Assembly (NCBI GenBank): GCA_964020085.1
Contig: OZ026600.1
Coordinates: forward strand, 14,693,323 to 14,757,322
Origin: Micromussa lordhowensis
Lineage: Eukaryota; Cnidaria; Anthozoa; Scleractinia; Lobophylliidae
Length of the DNA: 64,000 nucleotides
Direction: 5' to 3'
Numbering within the stretch: position 1 is the first letter of the stretch; every line of letters begins with the position of its first letter. Shown one piece after another: positions 50,801 through 61,886 of the stretch. The position numbers and the translations under genes were made by a program. Under the pieces are notes generated by a model that was given only the letters and a program-made list of their open reading frames with translations, was not told the DNA's origin and did no database searches.

Positions 50801-51989
50801 TGATTAAATCTCTCCTCCTAGGTGTTTAGAGTGTTTATGATGACTGTAAACAACAGAAAATGAAAAAAAGATGACAGAGGCAAGTGGCTCAGTTTGACTG
50901 TTACTAGCAATGGCCCTGCATTTTTCTCTTACAATCTTGGCAAATTGGAAGTGATATGTTTTATTCACTGTATGGCAGTTCTGCCTTGTGCTTACCACTA
51001 GTGATGGAAAAGACCTGGATTCAGATCACATCGCTGTACATGTGTCACTCGCATCATGGTTTTAACAACTACAAAGAATCATTTTATTGATAATTATTAC
51101 CTATCAAATGTTTTTTTTATATGGCTTGCTAAATTAGACAAGCCATATGTCCTTGACTACTTTTATATTCATACTGTAGAAGTATATTTTTTAGACTTTT
51201 TTTTGCTTTAATTCACACTCAGTGGTGTCAGGCTTTTAAATCCCAGTGATAAAAAAAGTTTTATTGAATAATATAAAAATTACCAGAGATTTGTTACAGG
51301 ATAATTATTTTAGTTTATATTCAGGTAGTACTATTTTTGAATTGAAGCATCACAGATGATCCTTAATGTAGAGCTGCAGCAATAGTGTGATTATGGATGA
51401 AGAAATAAATGTGTGTATCATAATGCTTGCCTTGACTCATGCATAATCTCTTTCAAAAACTTGCAACATGTTGCTGCAACAAGATGTTGCGTGAAACATC
51501 GCCCTGTGTACCACGTTACACGACATCTATTTTTAATGCAACATTTTTACGTTAAAAATTGGCTCTTAACATTACCTTTAAAGGAACCACAGAATCCTTG
51601 ACCAGAGTACATTCTTTAGTAGTCTTGGTGCACCAGCTGATCTGAGTGACCTTGGATCATTGATCCTGATGCTGATCATGTGAAAGAAACACCCTAAGCT
51701 TCTGGCTACAGGATGAGTACTAGAAAACAGTAATGGGGTGTGGTTCTTTTATCTATAAGAGGTACCAACCTAATTACATTTTCTAGAACCTGTTTAGTCA
51801 CCTTGCTGTACAGGTGTTCATAGAAGTACATGTAGTTAATGTGAAAATTCCGAATGGACCACCTTGAGCTATTGGATTCATCCCTTGAAAGTATGTCTGT
51901 CAGCAACAGTACCATATCAAGAGGCTCCCCTTAAAATAACTGAGTTTCATACCCAATTGTTGGCAAATTTACAAACCAAGTCTGCATTG

Positions 51990-52225
51990 AGTCAAGTGGA
52001 GCTTATCATGATTCTGTAGCATTACGTGGATGGGATGCTAGTCATTTGCAGCTTTACCCCCTCACCACCCCCCCCCCCCTCACCACCCCCCCTCCCCCTG
52101 CTCCCCTTCAGCATTAAATTTTCTGGTCACCATATATACATCGGGTGGAGAGGAGCAATGTGATAGTAGATGGAACACAATATACATGTATTAACTGTGG
52201 CTGGGCAGCAGGTAGCCATAAATGT
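51990..52225 (-). mobile_element. Degenerate tRNA-derived SINE
   Basis: Shares 'tggatgggatgctagtc' and 'gggtggagagg' with the SINE at 45375, in the same orientation, but is diverged and has a C-rich expansion at about 52065-52100. The tRNA-like head is poorly preserved. Confidence 0.55.
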
Positions 52226-52263
52226 TTCTTTATCAGTTCAGCATCGGTAACTGAAGATTGTTC

Positions 52264-52485
52264 GTATAGTATGATCGTCCGGGTGAGTGTAGTCCTGAGA
52301 AGAACTGTTGTTGGTGACTGACGTTTCGACAACCTGAGCGGAAGTCATCTTCAGACTCTGAAGATGACTTCCGCTCAGGTTGTCAGAACGTCAGTCACCA
52401 ACAACAGTTCTTCTCAGAACTACACTCACCCGGACGATCATACTATACGAACTACTGATACTCCTGGGTACAAACCATTTACTAT
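52264..52485. mobile_element. Palindromic insertion with 17-bp target-site duplication
   Basis: 95-bp arms (52260-52354 and 52358-52452) pair with three mismatches around a 3-base spacer. The insertion is flanked by the direct repeat GTAACTGAAGATTGTTC at 52247-52263 and 52486-52502. The arm sequence (minus strand GTCGAAACGTCAGTC, CTGAAGATGACTTCC) resembles Penelope-like element termini. Confidence 0.8.
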
Positions 52486-54123
52486 GTAACTGAAGATTGT
52501 TCATAAACCTGTCACAGACATATTGCACCTTAAGGTAATTCCCTTGAAATTGCTCTACTATCAAACCTTTTTTGAAACTTGGCATAGTTAACATTCATGA
52601 TATGACCATTAAAAAAATACAATAGAAAAATGGGGTCAATGTGCTTGTTTGCTCTTAAAATGGGGTATTTTTACTGGTTGTGCATTAAAAATTTGAATCA
52701 TCTTCATGCAGAATTAAGTCTTGATTACTAGAAAGACACAAAATTTTATCTTGAAAGTGAAGCTTCTTTTATATTCACATAAGTAGTATTGCTTCATTAA
52801 GCTGTTTTTGATTGCCTGGTTGCAGGAATATTGCACTTTTTGGACAGTTCTGTGGTCCTCGCCTTGGCCAAAATACACCCAGTATGGAACTATTTTGCAA
52901 AAAAAAAAAAACTCATGTTCTACTATCAAACTTTTTTCTTTCTTCAAATATGTTCTTTATTAGACTGTTCTTAGCAAATAGCAATAAAAAAATTGGGGGT
53001 CACCGTGCTCGTTTAATAGAAAAGGATCATTTATTTCGCTGTCGAGCTTAGTTTGAGAGAAATCTCTTAGCTTTTGTACGCACACATGCTCATGTGCGCG
53101 TGCTAATGATACGAAAATCGTACGCAGTATGGATGCGCAATGAAATACTAAGGAATTACCTTAACTGAATTGACAATCAATAAATTGGTAAATTTAAAAT
53201 TTCTTTTTATATTAAAGCTACAGAGCATTAAAAACAGCAGGCTTGAGAAATATAAGGAATAAACTTCCAGTAACAATTGACTTATGAAAGTAAGATTCAT
53301 TTTCATCAATGATTAGCTGTACCAGGATTTAAAATTGTCCAGATTGTTGTTCATTGGTATACTACCTCAAAATAATTAGACTTTAAAAGGGACTACCTGT
53401 ACAATAAATATTAAAAACGTTTTTACATAAAGTTATGTAAAAGAGCAAGCAGCAAATGAGGACTTGGGCAAAAGTGGGTTGATGTTATCGCTGCTATATT
53501 GATTTACATCTTCAAGTTTTCAGGATACTATTCAAAATGACATACATCTGGAAGAAGTATATAGTCTGTAGATTAAAGATCTAGCCAACAAAGTATTTTA
53601 CTGATCAAATTTGAGAGACATGGATGTAGTTCCACAAAGGATTCAGTCTTTTTTCTACATTATGTTTCAACATCACCTAATTTCAGGTTCATAGACTGTG
53701 CAAAATGGGTGAAATAGATACATGAATGAAGTGTAAGAACATGCATCTGTTTTGCCCATCTCCTATAATATCATTATGGCATAACCTTAAACTGGCGATC
53801 TGTCTATCTCAAACAAACTGAAGAACATGGGCAAATTCATAGAGCTATGTGTGAGCAGATTATGAGCAGCTCATCTTGCTTTTAAGTACATTGAACATCA
53901 AGTGTACTGAAATGGCAATTTTCCTCTCTTCTTCTTATGCTTCTTCCTTGGCACAGAGAGGAATAGGGAAAGTTTTTGGTCTAATGTACAGGGAACTGGG
54001 GAAATCAAATTTGACTTGTAGTGGTATCACTGTTTTTTGTTTTTATTTCGCCAGACTACAAGCCCTTCCGCACTACTCGTTTTGGGAGATTTCCAAGGAT
54101 TAAAAAAGAAATCAGTCAGAATG

Positions 54124-54257
54124 TGGGAGACTCCTATGCTCAGTCTCCAGCCGTGGTTACTTCAGTGCAACCGCGATCCTCTCCACCCTGGAGGGTGGAG
54201 AGGATCGCGGGCACACTGAATCACCCATGGCTGGAGACTGAGCATAGGAGCCTCCCA
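54124..54257. repeat. 66-bp-arm palindrome
   Basis: Arms 54124-54189 and 54192-54257 are complementary with about nine mismatches and a 2-base centre (outer end TGGGAGACTCCTATGCTC). Confidence 0.8.
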
Positions 54258-54463
54258 GACTCTGGGAGAGCTAGAAGGTCGAAAGGAATTAAATGTTTGT
54301 GCCAGTTTAACTGTCAATTATGTCATGCATTTTGCACCAGTGCTACTTTGGTATAAGGTGCTTGGATCCTCAATTATAATTATAGCATCTAACGGCTGTC
54401 TGAAAAGATTCCCAATATGAGCATATTATTTAAAATTTAATCCTACAGTGTTTACATTTTATA

Positions 54464-55195
54464 CTAGGGACCGACACCGGTTCTGTGCCTGTACCCCCTG
54501 ATAATAACTGGAGCCTGAAACCATAACCAGTCATCGACGCTATGTTCAGGGGGGTCGCTCTCATTGGTAGCCAGTTGCTCGTTACAGCTCGAAGTCGTAA
54601 CGCTTATTTTGCAGGCTTGGCCTCGGTGAGGTGGTTTGAAAGTCGGCTTTGGTTGAAACCACTCGATATCGGACGATCTGCTAATCTGAATGAAAACCAA
54701 CATGGAAGTTGGAGAAATCTCCTTGAAAGAACCAAGTTCTTGATTCGAAATCAAGCTCCGTATCAGTTTTCGACAAGCTGAATTACATACTCTGGCCGAA
54801 CTGTCAGTAGTATTGCCCTCTTTAGCGTTTTGAAAATCAACAAAGTAATGTTCTTTTGGACTGACCGGGGTTGATCCTAGCAGAACCATGGCAGCATTAA
54901 CTTTTGTCGACAAGAACAGCTTGTTTATGTGATCAAACAAGCATTCCACGTCTTCATACACTTTCTTAGCTTTCTTGTATTCAGTATTAAAGGATCGCCG
55001 AGCCAACACGCCTGCTTCTAAGCCATCGCACGACCTTTCTTGATCTTCTACCAATTTGATCAGCTCGTGGTAAGGTATCGGAAGCTGTTGCCGTTGATAC
55101 AGAAGGTATTCGATGCAGCCCCTCAACAGTCGTGAATTTATACATTGACCGACTCCTTCGTTGAAAGTCACTTGAATTTCAACCTCTTTTGCCAT
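54464..55195 (-). CDS. MAD2L1BP: MAD2L1-binding protein (p31comet), intronless coding region
   Basis: HORMA-fold adaptor that binds closed MAD2 and, with the AAA+ ATPase TRIP13, takes apart mitotic checkpoint complexes. The frame encodes 243 residues with no intron (human protein 274). Recognised by YQRQQLPIPY (33-42), LLGSTPVSPKEHY in the middle and the C-terminal signature WFQAPVIIRGY (225-235), each closely matching the human protein. The ATG at 55195 was chosen because the family-like sequence begins there. The frame stays open upstream for 95 more codons to 55480, but that part runs antisense through COG2 exon 1 and has no family similarity. The long acidic N-terminus of the vertebrate protein is missing. 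It lies head to head with COG2, with 172 bp between start codons. An ATTAAA at 54436-54441 is a possible poly(A) signal, though very close to the stop. Confidence 0.92.
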   Translation of the reverse strand: MAKEVEIQVTFNEGVGQCINSRLLRGCIEYLLYQRQQLPIPYHELIKLVEDQERSCDGLEAGVLARRSFNTEYKKAKKVYEDVECLFDHINKLFLSTKVNAAMVLLGSTPVSPKEHYFVDFQNAKEGNTTDSSARVCNSACRKLIRSLISNQELGSFKEISPTSMLVFIQISRSSDIEWFQPKPTFKPPHRGQACKISVTTSSCNEQLATNESDPPEHSVDDWLWFQAPVIIRGYRHRTGVGP

Positions 55196-55367
55196 AAATA
55201 TAAATCGAAAGCTGAAAAACTTGTGTGCTTGATTAGATTTTCGAATGTGCCGCTTCAAGGCAATATTTTCCTGGGGCCCACTTATCAGATCTTCTGATGT
55301 GCCTTCATTGTGGGCCCCAGAGGGGGCGGATGCCTGGCACTTTTTCGATGTGATGAGTTGGAACAAA
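55196..55367. promoter_or_regulatory. Divergent (bidirectional) promoter region between MAD2L1BP and COG2
   Basis: Only 172 bp separate the two divergent start codons, so both genes must share promoter DNA and 5' UTR sequence here. It contains a perfect 11-bp inverted repeat (CTGGGGCCCAC at 55271-55281, GTGGGCCCCAG at 55310-55320) flanking a smaller palindromic core (TCAGATCTTCTGA). No TATA box is evident. Transcription start sites cannot be placed from sequence. Confidence 0.65.
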
Positions 55368-58300
55368 ATGGCGGACTCTGTGGAAGAAATCGTTCCTCGA
55401 GAACCAAGCTCAGCTATCTTTTCTAGAGCAGATTTCATGAAAGAATCTTTTAGCGTGGACAGCTTTGTTGGAAACTGCAAAGGGAGTGTTCCTCTGGATG
55501 CTCTGAAAGCAAATTTAGATGATTATTTGAAGTCGTTAAAACATGCCCTGATTGAGTTGATCAACGAGGATTATGCGGACTTCGTGAATTTGTCCACAAA
55601 CCTGGTGAGTGCTTGGTTTGCTTGAGTAGCGATGAAGCAAGTACATTTTTTACAAGTTCCTGTCATGTGTTACTGTAATCAATAAGCTTAAATGAACAAA
55701 TATTAAGTATGGACTGCGGCAGGTGTATTGAGTTGAGGTTGATGTGTTACATGTAGGTGTTAAAAACAAAGTCTACATTCAAACCAAGTGGCCCATCAGG
55801 CCGGCGATTATCTCAGGTTTCTGTAGCATGAAGTGACTAGGAATATCTCTACTATACCTGCCAACTCTCACGCCTTAGGCGTGAGTCTCACGCCTGCGGG
55901 CTGAAAACTCATGAGTCTCATGCCTGCGGGCCAATTTCTCACGCCTGAATGAAAAATGTGAGTTGTTGTCGTCTTAACCTGCGATCAGGCGTCCCTTATA
56001 TTTTTTGACACCTGATCGCAGGTTATTGCTGTCTTGCTTGACACAATTTCCAAAAATGTGACCTTTCACGCAAAAACGTGCATTAACGACTTTCCGTTAA
56101 ATGGGTAAGACGAACGGCTATCAAACGGGTTACAAACGGGCCACCAAACCGTTTAAAACAGGTTTCAACAAGCTTTCGAACGGGTGATTAGTATTCCGAA
56201 CGGGTAGCCTAGCCGTTCGAACGGCTCGTAAAACATTCCGAACGGGTAACCAAACCGTTTGAACGGCCTTTAAAAAATTCCGAACGGGTAACCAGACCGT
56301 TCGAACGGCTCATAAAAAAATCCGAACGGGTAACAAAACCGTTCAAACGGCTCATAAAATAATTATTCCGAACGGGTACGAAAACTGTTTGAATGGCTCA
56401 GAAAAAAATAATTCCGGATGGGGTACCTAAACCGTTTGAACGGCCCATAAAAGAATTGAACAGGTGATCGAAACGTTTGTCAGAACAGCTGATGAAATCT
56501 ACGAACTGTACACGTAAACTTGGTGATTATAACAATTCGAATGGTGCCGTGCCGCTACACATCTCACTTAAAAATAATTTTGAATGGATGGCTTTTAATT
56601 GTTTAAACTGTTTCTGTTATTACTTTATTTCACTGCTAAAAGCCAAAGAAAGTAAACTTGAAACGCAGAAAACATTCGTAGCTGAGTTTGCTGAAGCGGA
56701 ACTCGAAAGAAAATCAATGGCGAATGCAAACTTGTTAAGTATTTGACGTGATGTTTTTTCTAGCTTTTTTACAAAACAAATACCTAACTTTTTGTTTCGA
56801 ACAGTTACCGATACATTTTCAATTTGTATGCTATGCTAAGGAGTTGCTAACACGACTCAAAGGCATTCCCGTCAGTTCATTGGTTGCGTCTCACTGATAA
56901 ATTTGCATAAAGTAAAACAACAGTGACAGGTAACGCAACACTAGCTAATCGCACCAATCACTTTGCTGACAGTAGGATGCGTTGTCATAGCTACTCTTTG
57001 AAGGACAAACTCTTGTAGGAACTATTCTTTACAGTGAAAACCTTCATCATGGCTGAATGTGATCTCCTTGGCATGCTCAAAAGCGAAGAAATCATAGCTA
57101 AAGTGACAAAGTTTCTACAGGAGGGATGCGGATGCTCTCATGGCTGATCATTTATCGTAATCATTTTTTCAGTACACCCTTACTCTAGCTTAAGAATCTT
57201 TTTGTAAGTAGCTATTTGTTTATTTATTAAGGAAGTTGTCTGTATAGAAAGGAGAATTGTCAGTAGTACAATAAACATTTAAATTTTGAATTTACTCTTG
57301 TGCCAGAAATTTGAGGTGGGATTGGGGCGAATTGAAATGTTAATAACAAATAATGGCGGTTCGTAACACTAACATCAACAATCACTCTCAGAAATTGAAT
57401 TGCAAGTTATCTATTTGACAATTATTTTCAAGCAACTACAGAATGCAGGGGCACTTTTAACCATTCACCGAACTAGCCGGCTTGTGTGGCTCAGCAGCAG
57501 AAAAAATTTATGGCGTTATGTGTTGGGTTCATATATTTAGCGGCTCGTTTGGCTCGGCAGTAGATGAAAGAACGAGGAATAAGTCATATGGTGTTAAGTG
57601 TTGAGTTCATGTATTTAGCAGCTCGTTTGGTACCCTGGTCCCAGGGGCTTTCTTTTAATATTATCTTTTTTATTTGGAAATTTGCGATGCGAAGCGCTGA
57701 TTGAAGCGCCGAGCCGAGAGAATCGAAAAGAAAGCTCAGCAGTGGATAAAAGAACGAGGCATAATTGATATGCGTGTAAGAGCAAACGAAGCGGCTTGTT
57801 TGGTGCAGGGTTAAAAGTGGCCCTGCATTTTGTAGTTTAGCCATTAAATCAACCACAAACTTATTTTAGCCGTTGGTGAAGTGACGTTCAACGTTGCCGA
57901 ATCGACTTCATACGTTAGCGAACTGATCGTTAGCGAACTGACACTTTGGCGAAACGACCGACATTCGAAAGATCCATGGGCACGAAACAACTGGATACCA
58001 GCACAGTCACCTTTTTCCAAGTAATATTACGAAGAAAATAACACCGTTTGGAACTTGCCACTTTAAGATATGGCAAGAAATATAAAAGCTATCTCCAGGG
58101 AAAATTTCAGCTCGTTATGCGCTGGTACAGGTAAGATAATTATTAAGTTGAGATTATATAAACTTTTACTCGCGGAGCAAGTGAGCAAGTTGTTTGAATG
58201 GTTGGATGCTTTTATCGAACAGGCGAGCAAGTCAATGTTTTTAACAAACGGGTGAGCAAGTCAATTGAATGGATAGACGTTTTTATTGAATGGGTGAGCA

Positions 58301-61300
58301 AGTCGTTCGAATGGATGGATGTTTTTACCAAACGGGTGAGCATGTCAATCGAACGGCTAGATGTTTTTTATCGAACGGGTGAGCAAGACTCGTTCGAACG
58401 GATGGATGTTTTTACCAAACGGGTGAACAAGTCATTTGAACGGCTAAACATTTGTACCGAACGGGTGATTAAGGAGGCTCGAAAGGGTTTTTCGTTGCTA
58501 TATTGCTTCTGAAACGATGGAAGATTACAAAGAAGGATGTTTAATGGTGTGGGCAAACTATATGTCTCCTTGCAACTCTATTATTGGGCTATACTTTAAG
58601 GGTACTTGTGACGTCATATCAGTTACCATGGCAACGCACGAGGTCCACAAAAGCGTCCTCTAAATTTCAGTTTTTGTAAATTATCTGAGAAACTAATTCG
58701 GTGACCTACCATTTTTATCTCTTTGTTGGAAAGTTCCCTAAATTCTTTAACTTTTCAGACAGTGTGGAAAAATTTTATCTAGTAGAATTAAATATATTTC
58801 AAGAAAACGCGTTTTATGGCTTACAGAAAATTCCACTAGATAATTTTCCCCGAAACTTTTATATCTGAAGTGCCATCGCGAATGGTGGGTGTATGCAAAA
58901 AATCAAGATAGGTCACCGAGCGAACTTTTGAGCTATAAACAAACGTTTTCCACAGATTTTATTTCCGGTTCGCGCGATTTTACGCAGCATTAACTTCCGG
59001 TGTGCTGATTTTAATACTGATTCAGCTGACGCGTGCATCTTAGTTATTGCGCGTGTAGATTGCGCGCGCGTGCAGCTAAAAACCCTTTCGAGCCTCCTTA
59101 AGCCGTTCGAACGGATGCAAATATTTGTGAACAAATAACCTAGGTCGTTCGAACGGATGTAAATTGTTCTCAAACGGCTTTCAAACGGCTTCTAAACGGA
59201 ATTCCGTTCAAAAACGGAAAGCCGTTAATGCACGTTTTTGCGTGAAAGGTCACAAATATGTTAACTCAGACGCATGTAAGGAACGAAAACCATGTGTAAA
59301 ATGAATAAATGACAATACCTTATCTCGCTATCTCTGATTTTTGAAGTGAAAAGCATTGGGAGCGAGCTCGCGTTTATGCGCGTCCTAAGACTGGGACTGG
59401 GAAATGCGAGGGCTGTTTCCGCTTTTGTCACAGTATGCAAATTTGGCAGGTCACTCATAAGGCGGGAAAATGTACGTGCTAACTCCCGAGTTTTCGTAAA
59501 TATGGCCGTTTCTGGAAACACTAACATCACAACTGCCTTAAAAAAATGAGCATGTCAGTCCAAAACTTTCCGATTATAGAACTATAGCGCTGAAGTTATC
59601 AGTTAACGTCGGTCCCTGTGGCTAAGCGTTTTCTCAATAACTTCAACTTCAGTAGACTTCGGACATCTTCAGAAGACTTCAGACATCTTCGGGAGACTTC
59701 GGACGTCTTCGGAAGACTTCTGACTTCTTCGGGAATCTTCGGAAATGATCGTGTCGTCTTCAAAAATCTCAGCACTCCCAGGATAAAAATCTCACGCCTA
59801 TATCTCAGAAAAAGTTGGCAGGTATACTCTACTCCCCCCTGGATAGGATGCTAGTCCATCGTAGAGGAACTGTGAGAGGGAAGTGTCTTGCCCAAGGACA
59901 CAACACAATGTCCCCAGCCAGGGTTTGAGCTCGAACCGCTCGATCTTGAGGCAAGCGCACTAACCATGAGGCCACTGCACTTACTGTTTCCTTGCAGGTT
60001 GGGATGGATAAGAACATTGCCAGTTTGTCAGTTCCTTTAGGACAACTGAAAGAAGAAGTATTGGTAAGTGTTTGTGTTTAAAGTCACAGGCCATCACAGT
60101 GATTTCCATGAAATAATTTTTGCATTTTAGTGGCCAACAAATAAATGCAACATCATGGTTCATAAACTGTGGAACTCATTGCCATCCAGTATTAAAGCAA
60201 TTAATTCATTCACCAGTTTAATTAATATTTATTTATCAAAGCAAGGAAGGTACAAGATGATCTCTCTGTGTTAGAGCTATTATTTGGGTCTCTAAAAGAC
60301 CTAAGACCTACATGTAAGACCTCGTCCAAATTTCAGAAACTCACACCTCTCAGCTTTCCATCCCTCTTATTCCACTGTCAAAGCCAAAAAGCTGCATTTA
60401 ATTGTTGTTTTTGGGGTTGATCTGTACAACTTTGAAGCTCCTTAATTCTCATTCATTCTTGTTAATCTGTTCCTCTTTTAATGTTAGGGCTAAGGGCATT
60501 GTTTCTGTTCCTTGTCGATTTTTTGGGCCAGTTATTAATAACCTTGTAGACTTTGTAAATGGTACAGATCAACCCTTCCCTGTAGTCAATCCCTGGTCAG
60601 CACAACAATGTATCCAAACTGAAGAACCTAGTGACTGACTGACTGACTGACTGATTGAGAAAGGGATTCTCAACCCACTCTTGATAGTCCTTCATGTGAA
60701 TTACATTCAGTTGTGAAAATCACATGTTTTTATTTTTCAGCTCATTAAGTGTGATCTTGATGGAACCATTGACGCAATACAAAACAAACTGGATGAGAGA
60801 GCACTGCTGAGACAGAAAAAGGTATTATCATGAAATCAAAGTGCTCTATGAGCAAAGCCATGGATCTCTCAGTGAATGATGTTTGACATGAGCTAACCTT
60901 TGCTTAAAATGGAATTACTATTTTCATAAAAAATAGATCCGCATTGCGGACATGTGTGGCCTATGGGTTATTCTGGTAAATACAAGTTGCTTTATTGACT
61001 TCTGGAAATACTTGTTACAGTAGCAATTCTTTTTAACGACGCAAAATAAAGAGGAAAACCAAGTGAATTCCTTATTTTCAGTTCTTTCAGCTGCACTACA
61101 TGAATTGCATTGCTCTGATGGATTTACTCATTCTCGATTGAGCCACTCTACCTTGTAAACTTCTCGTCACCCAATTGAAACCGATTAAGGTTGCCCAACA
61201 TGTTTTTCTTGTCACCTCAAGATGAAAGTTAGTCTGATTTACTAGAGTAAGTGTATGGGTGTTTGGACAACAAATCACAATAGGCTGCAAATAAGATTGA

Positions 61301-61886
61301 AGTGACTCTGCTCGCAGGGCAGTAAGGTTATTTGAGGTAAAGATTTGTGCAGTAGGGGTGTTCATTGGGCAATGATAAGGAATTAACTAATAATCTTTGA
61401 CTTCTTACTATCATCAGGGGTGGTTATGTACGTGCCTTATTATGTCTGTCTATAAGCATTGTTGTCAAATGATAAATCATCATAACACTAATAAGTTATG
61501 GGTCTAAAACTCAAGTATGGGTGTTATTAATTTTTGTAAAGAAAAGAAGTCTTGATGTTGGAAATGTCTGTTCCTTCCAAGATGTGCATGCAACATTTAT
61601 TAAACATCACAAAGTCACTGGAGAAGATTGAGAGACTGTTACAAGGGTCAAGGCTAACTCAGGATGTATCTTCCAAAGAACCTGAAGGGTGAGCAAACAC
61701 TGCTATAGTCTTCAGTTTAGTGTTGTTTGAGTTGTTACAGGAAGCAGTACTGTTGTATAAATTAAAGTATTGTCTTGTAGGGATGATGACTCGCACTTGA
61801 TTGAGAGAGTGGCCAGTGAGTTTAATCAGCTGCAGTTTTATGTTACTCAGAGTCAAGGCCATCCACTGGTGGAAAGCATCAGAGGG
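55368..61886 (+). CDS. COG2: Conserved oligomeric Golgi complex subunit 2, 5' part (five exons; continues beyond window)
   Basis: Subunit of lobe A of the COG tethering complex, which guides retrograde vesicle traffic within the Golgi. Exons: 55368-55604, 59998-60063, 60741-60821, 61582-61688, 61781-61886. All junctions are GT-AG and in frame, giving 199 residues of a protein of roughly 740. Diagnostic matches to human COG2: FMKESFSVDSFV, INEDYADFVNLSTNL (end of exon 1), VGMDKNIASLSVPLGQL (exon 2), ASEFNQLQFYVTQSQG (exon 5). The N-terminal part is helical and coiled-coil-like, as in other COG subunits. The ATG at 55368 aligns with the family start; an upstream in-frame extension to 55245 is not conserved. 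A likely sixth exon starts at 63806 after a CATAG acceptor and reads IEANLKEKLLQL, resembling human ITAMLQQSLEGL, but I found no convincing donor for it. Intron 1 (4.4 kb) is packed with nested mobile elements. Confidence 0.95.
55976..56024. repeat. 14-bp hairpin (AACCTGCGATCAGG)
   Basis: AACCTGCGATCAGG at 55976-55989 and its exact complement at 56011-56024. Confidence 0.85.
56058..59253. mobile_element. Inner element with 31-bp perfect terminal inverted repeats and GAACGG tandem clusters
   Basis: 56058-56088 and 59223-59253 are exact inverted copies (outer end GTGACCTTTCACGC) and similarity extends inwards. Three clusters of tandem units built around TTCGAACGG/CCGAACGGGT lie at about 56120-56460, 58190-58480 and 59095-59215. 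A short ATG frame at 57050 (MAECDLLGMLK...FLQEGCGCSHG, then stop) may be the broken start of an element protein. The 89-codon frame at 56477-56746 is not recognised. Confidence 0.7.
59650..59750 (+). repeat. AGACTTCGGACATCTTC minisatellite
   Basis: About five degenerate copies of a 20-bp unit. Confidence 0.75.
60150..60280 (+). pseudogene. LINE C-terminal fragment in COG2 intron 2
   Basis: One frame reads MVHKLWNSLPSSIKAINSFT, the C-terminal motif of CR1/L2-like LINE proteins. Short relic without other domains. Confidence 0.6.

Larger units (their letters stand above)
49185..51985. other. MOK 3' UTR and downstream DNA
   Basis: No further coding sequence seen. Contains three tandem copies of a 29-30-bp unit (ATTATGACTGAGGCAATGTC) at 50716-50800 and AT-rich stretches. 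Confidence 0.5.
55853..59826. mobile_element. DNA element with TATACCTGCCAACT ends
   Basis: Perfect 14-bp terminal inverted repeats (55853-55866, 59813-59826), flanked by CTCTAC on each side (55847-55852, 59827-59832), interrupt the SINE. Without its internal insertion (56058-59253) it would be about 0.8 kb. The right part has an AGACTTCGGACATCTTC minisatellite (59650-59750). Confidence 0.8.
55795..59985 (-). mobile_element. tRNA-derived SINE split by a 3.97-kb insertion
   Basis: The left piece 55795-55852 ('ggtttctgtagcatgaagtgactagg') and the right piece 59833-59985 ('ctggataggatgctagtcca', 'aagtgtcttgcccaaggacacaacac') are adjacent segments of the same SINE as at 45375. The tRNA-like head, with A and B boxes on the minus strand, lies at about 59900-59985, less than 15 bp from the acceptor of COG2 exon 2. 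Confidence 0.75.

Noticed and set aside
55245..55367. N-terminal extension of COG2
   Set aside because: It is in frame but begins with a codon in the divergent promoter and shows no similarity to COG2; the family start fits the ATG at 55368.
55196..55480. N-terminal extension of MAD2L1BP
   Set aside because: The open frame runs antisense through COG2 exon 1 and lacks family similarity.
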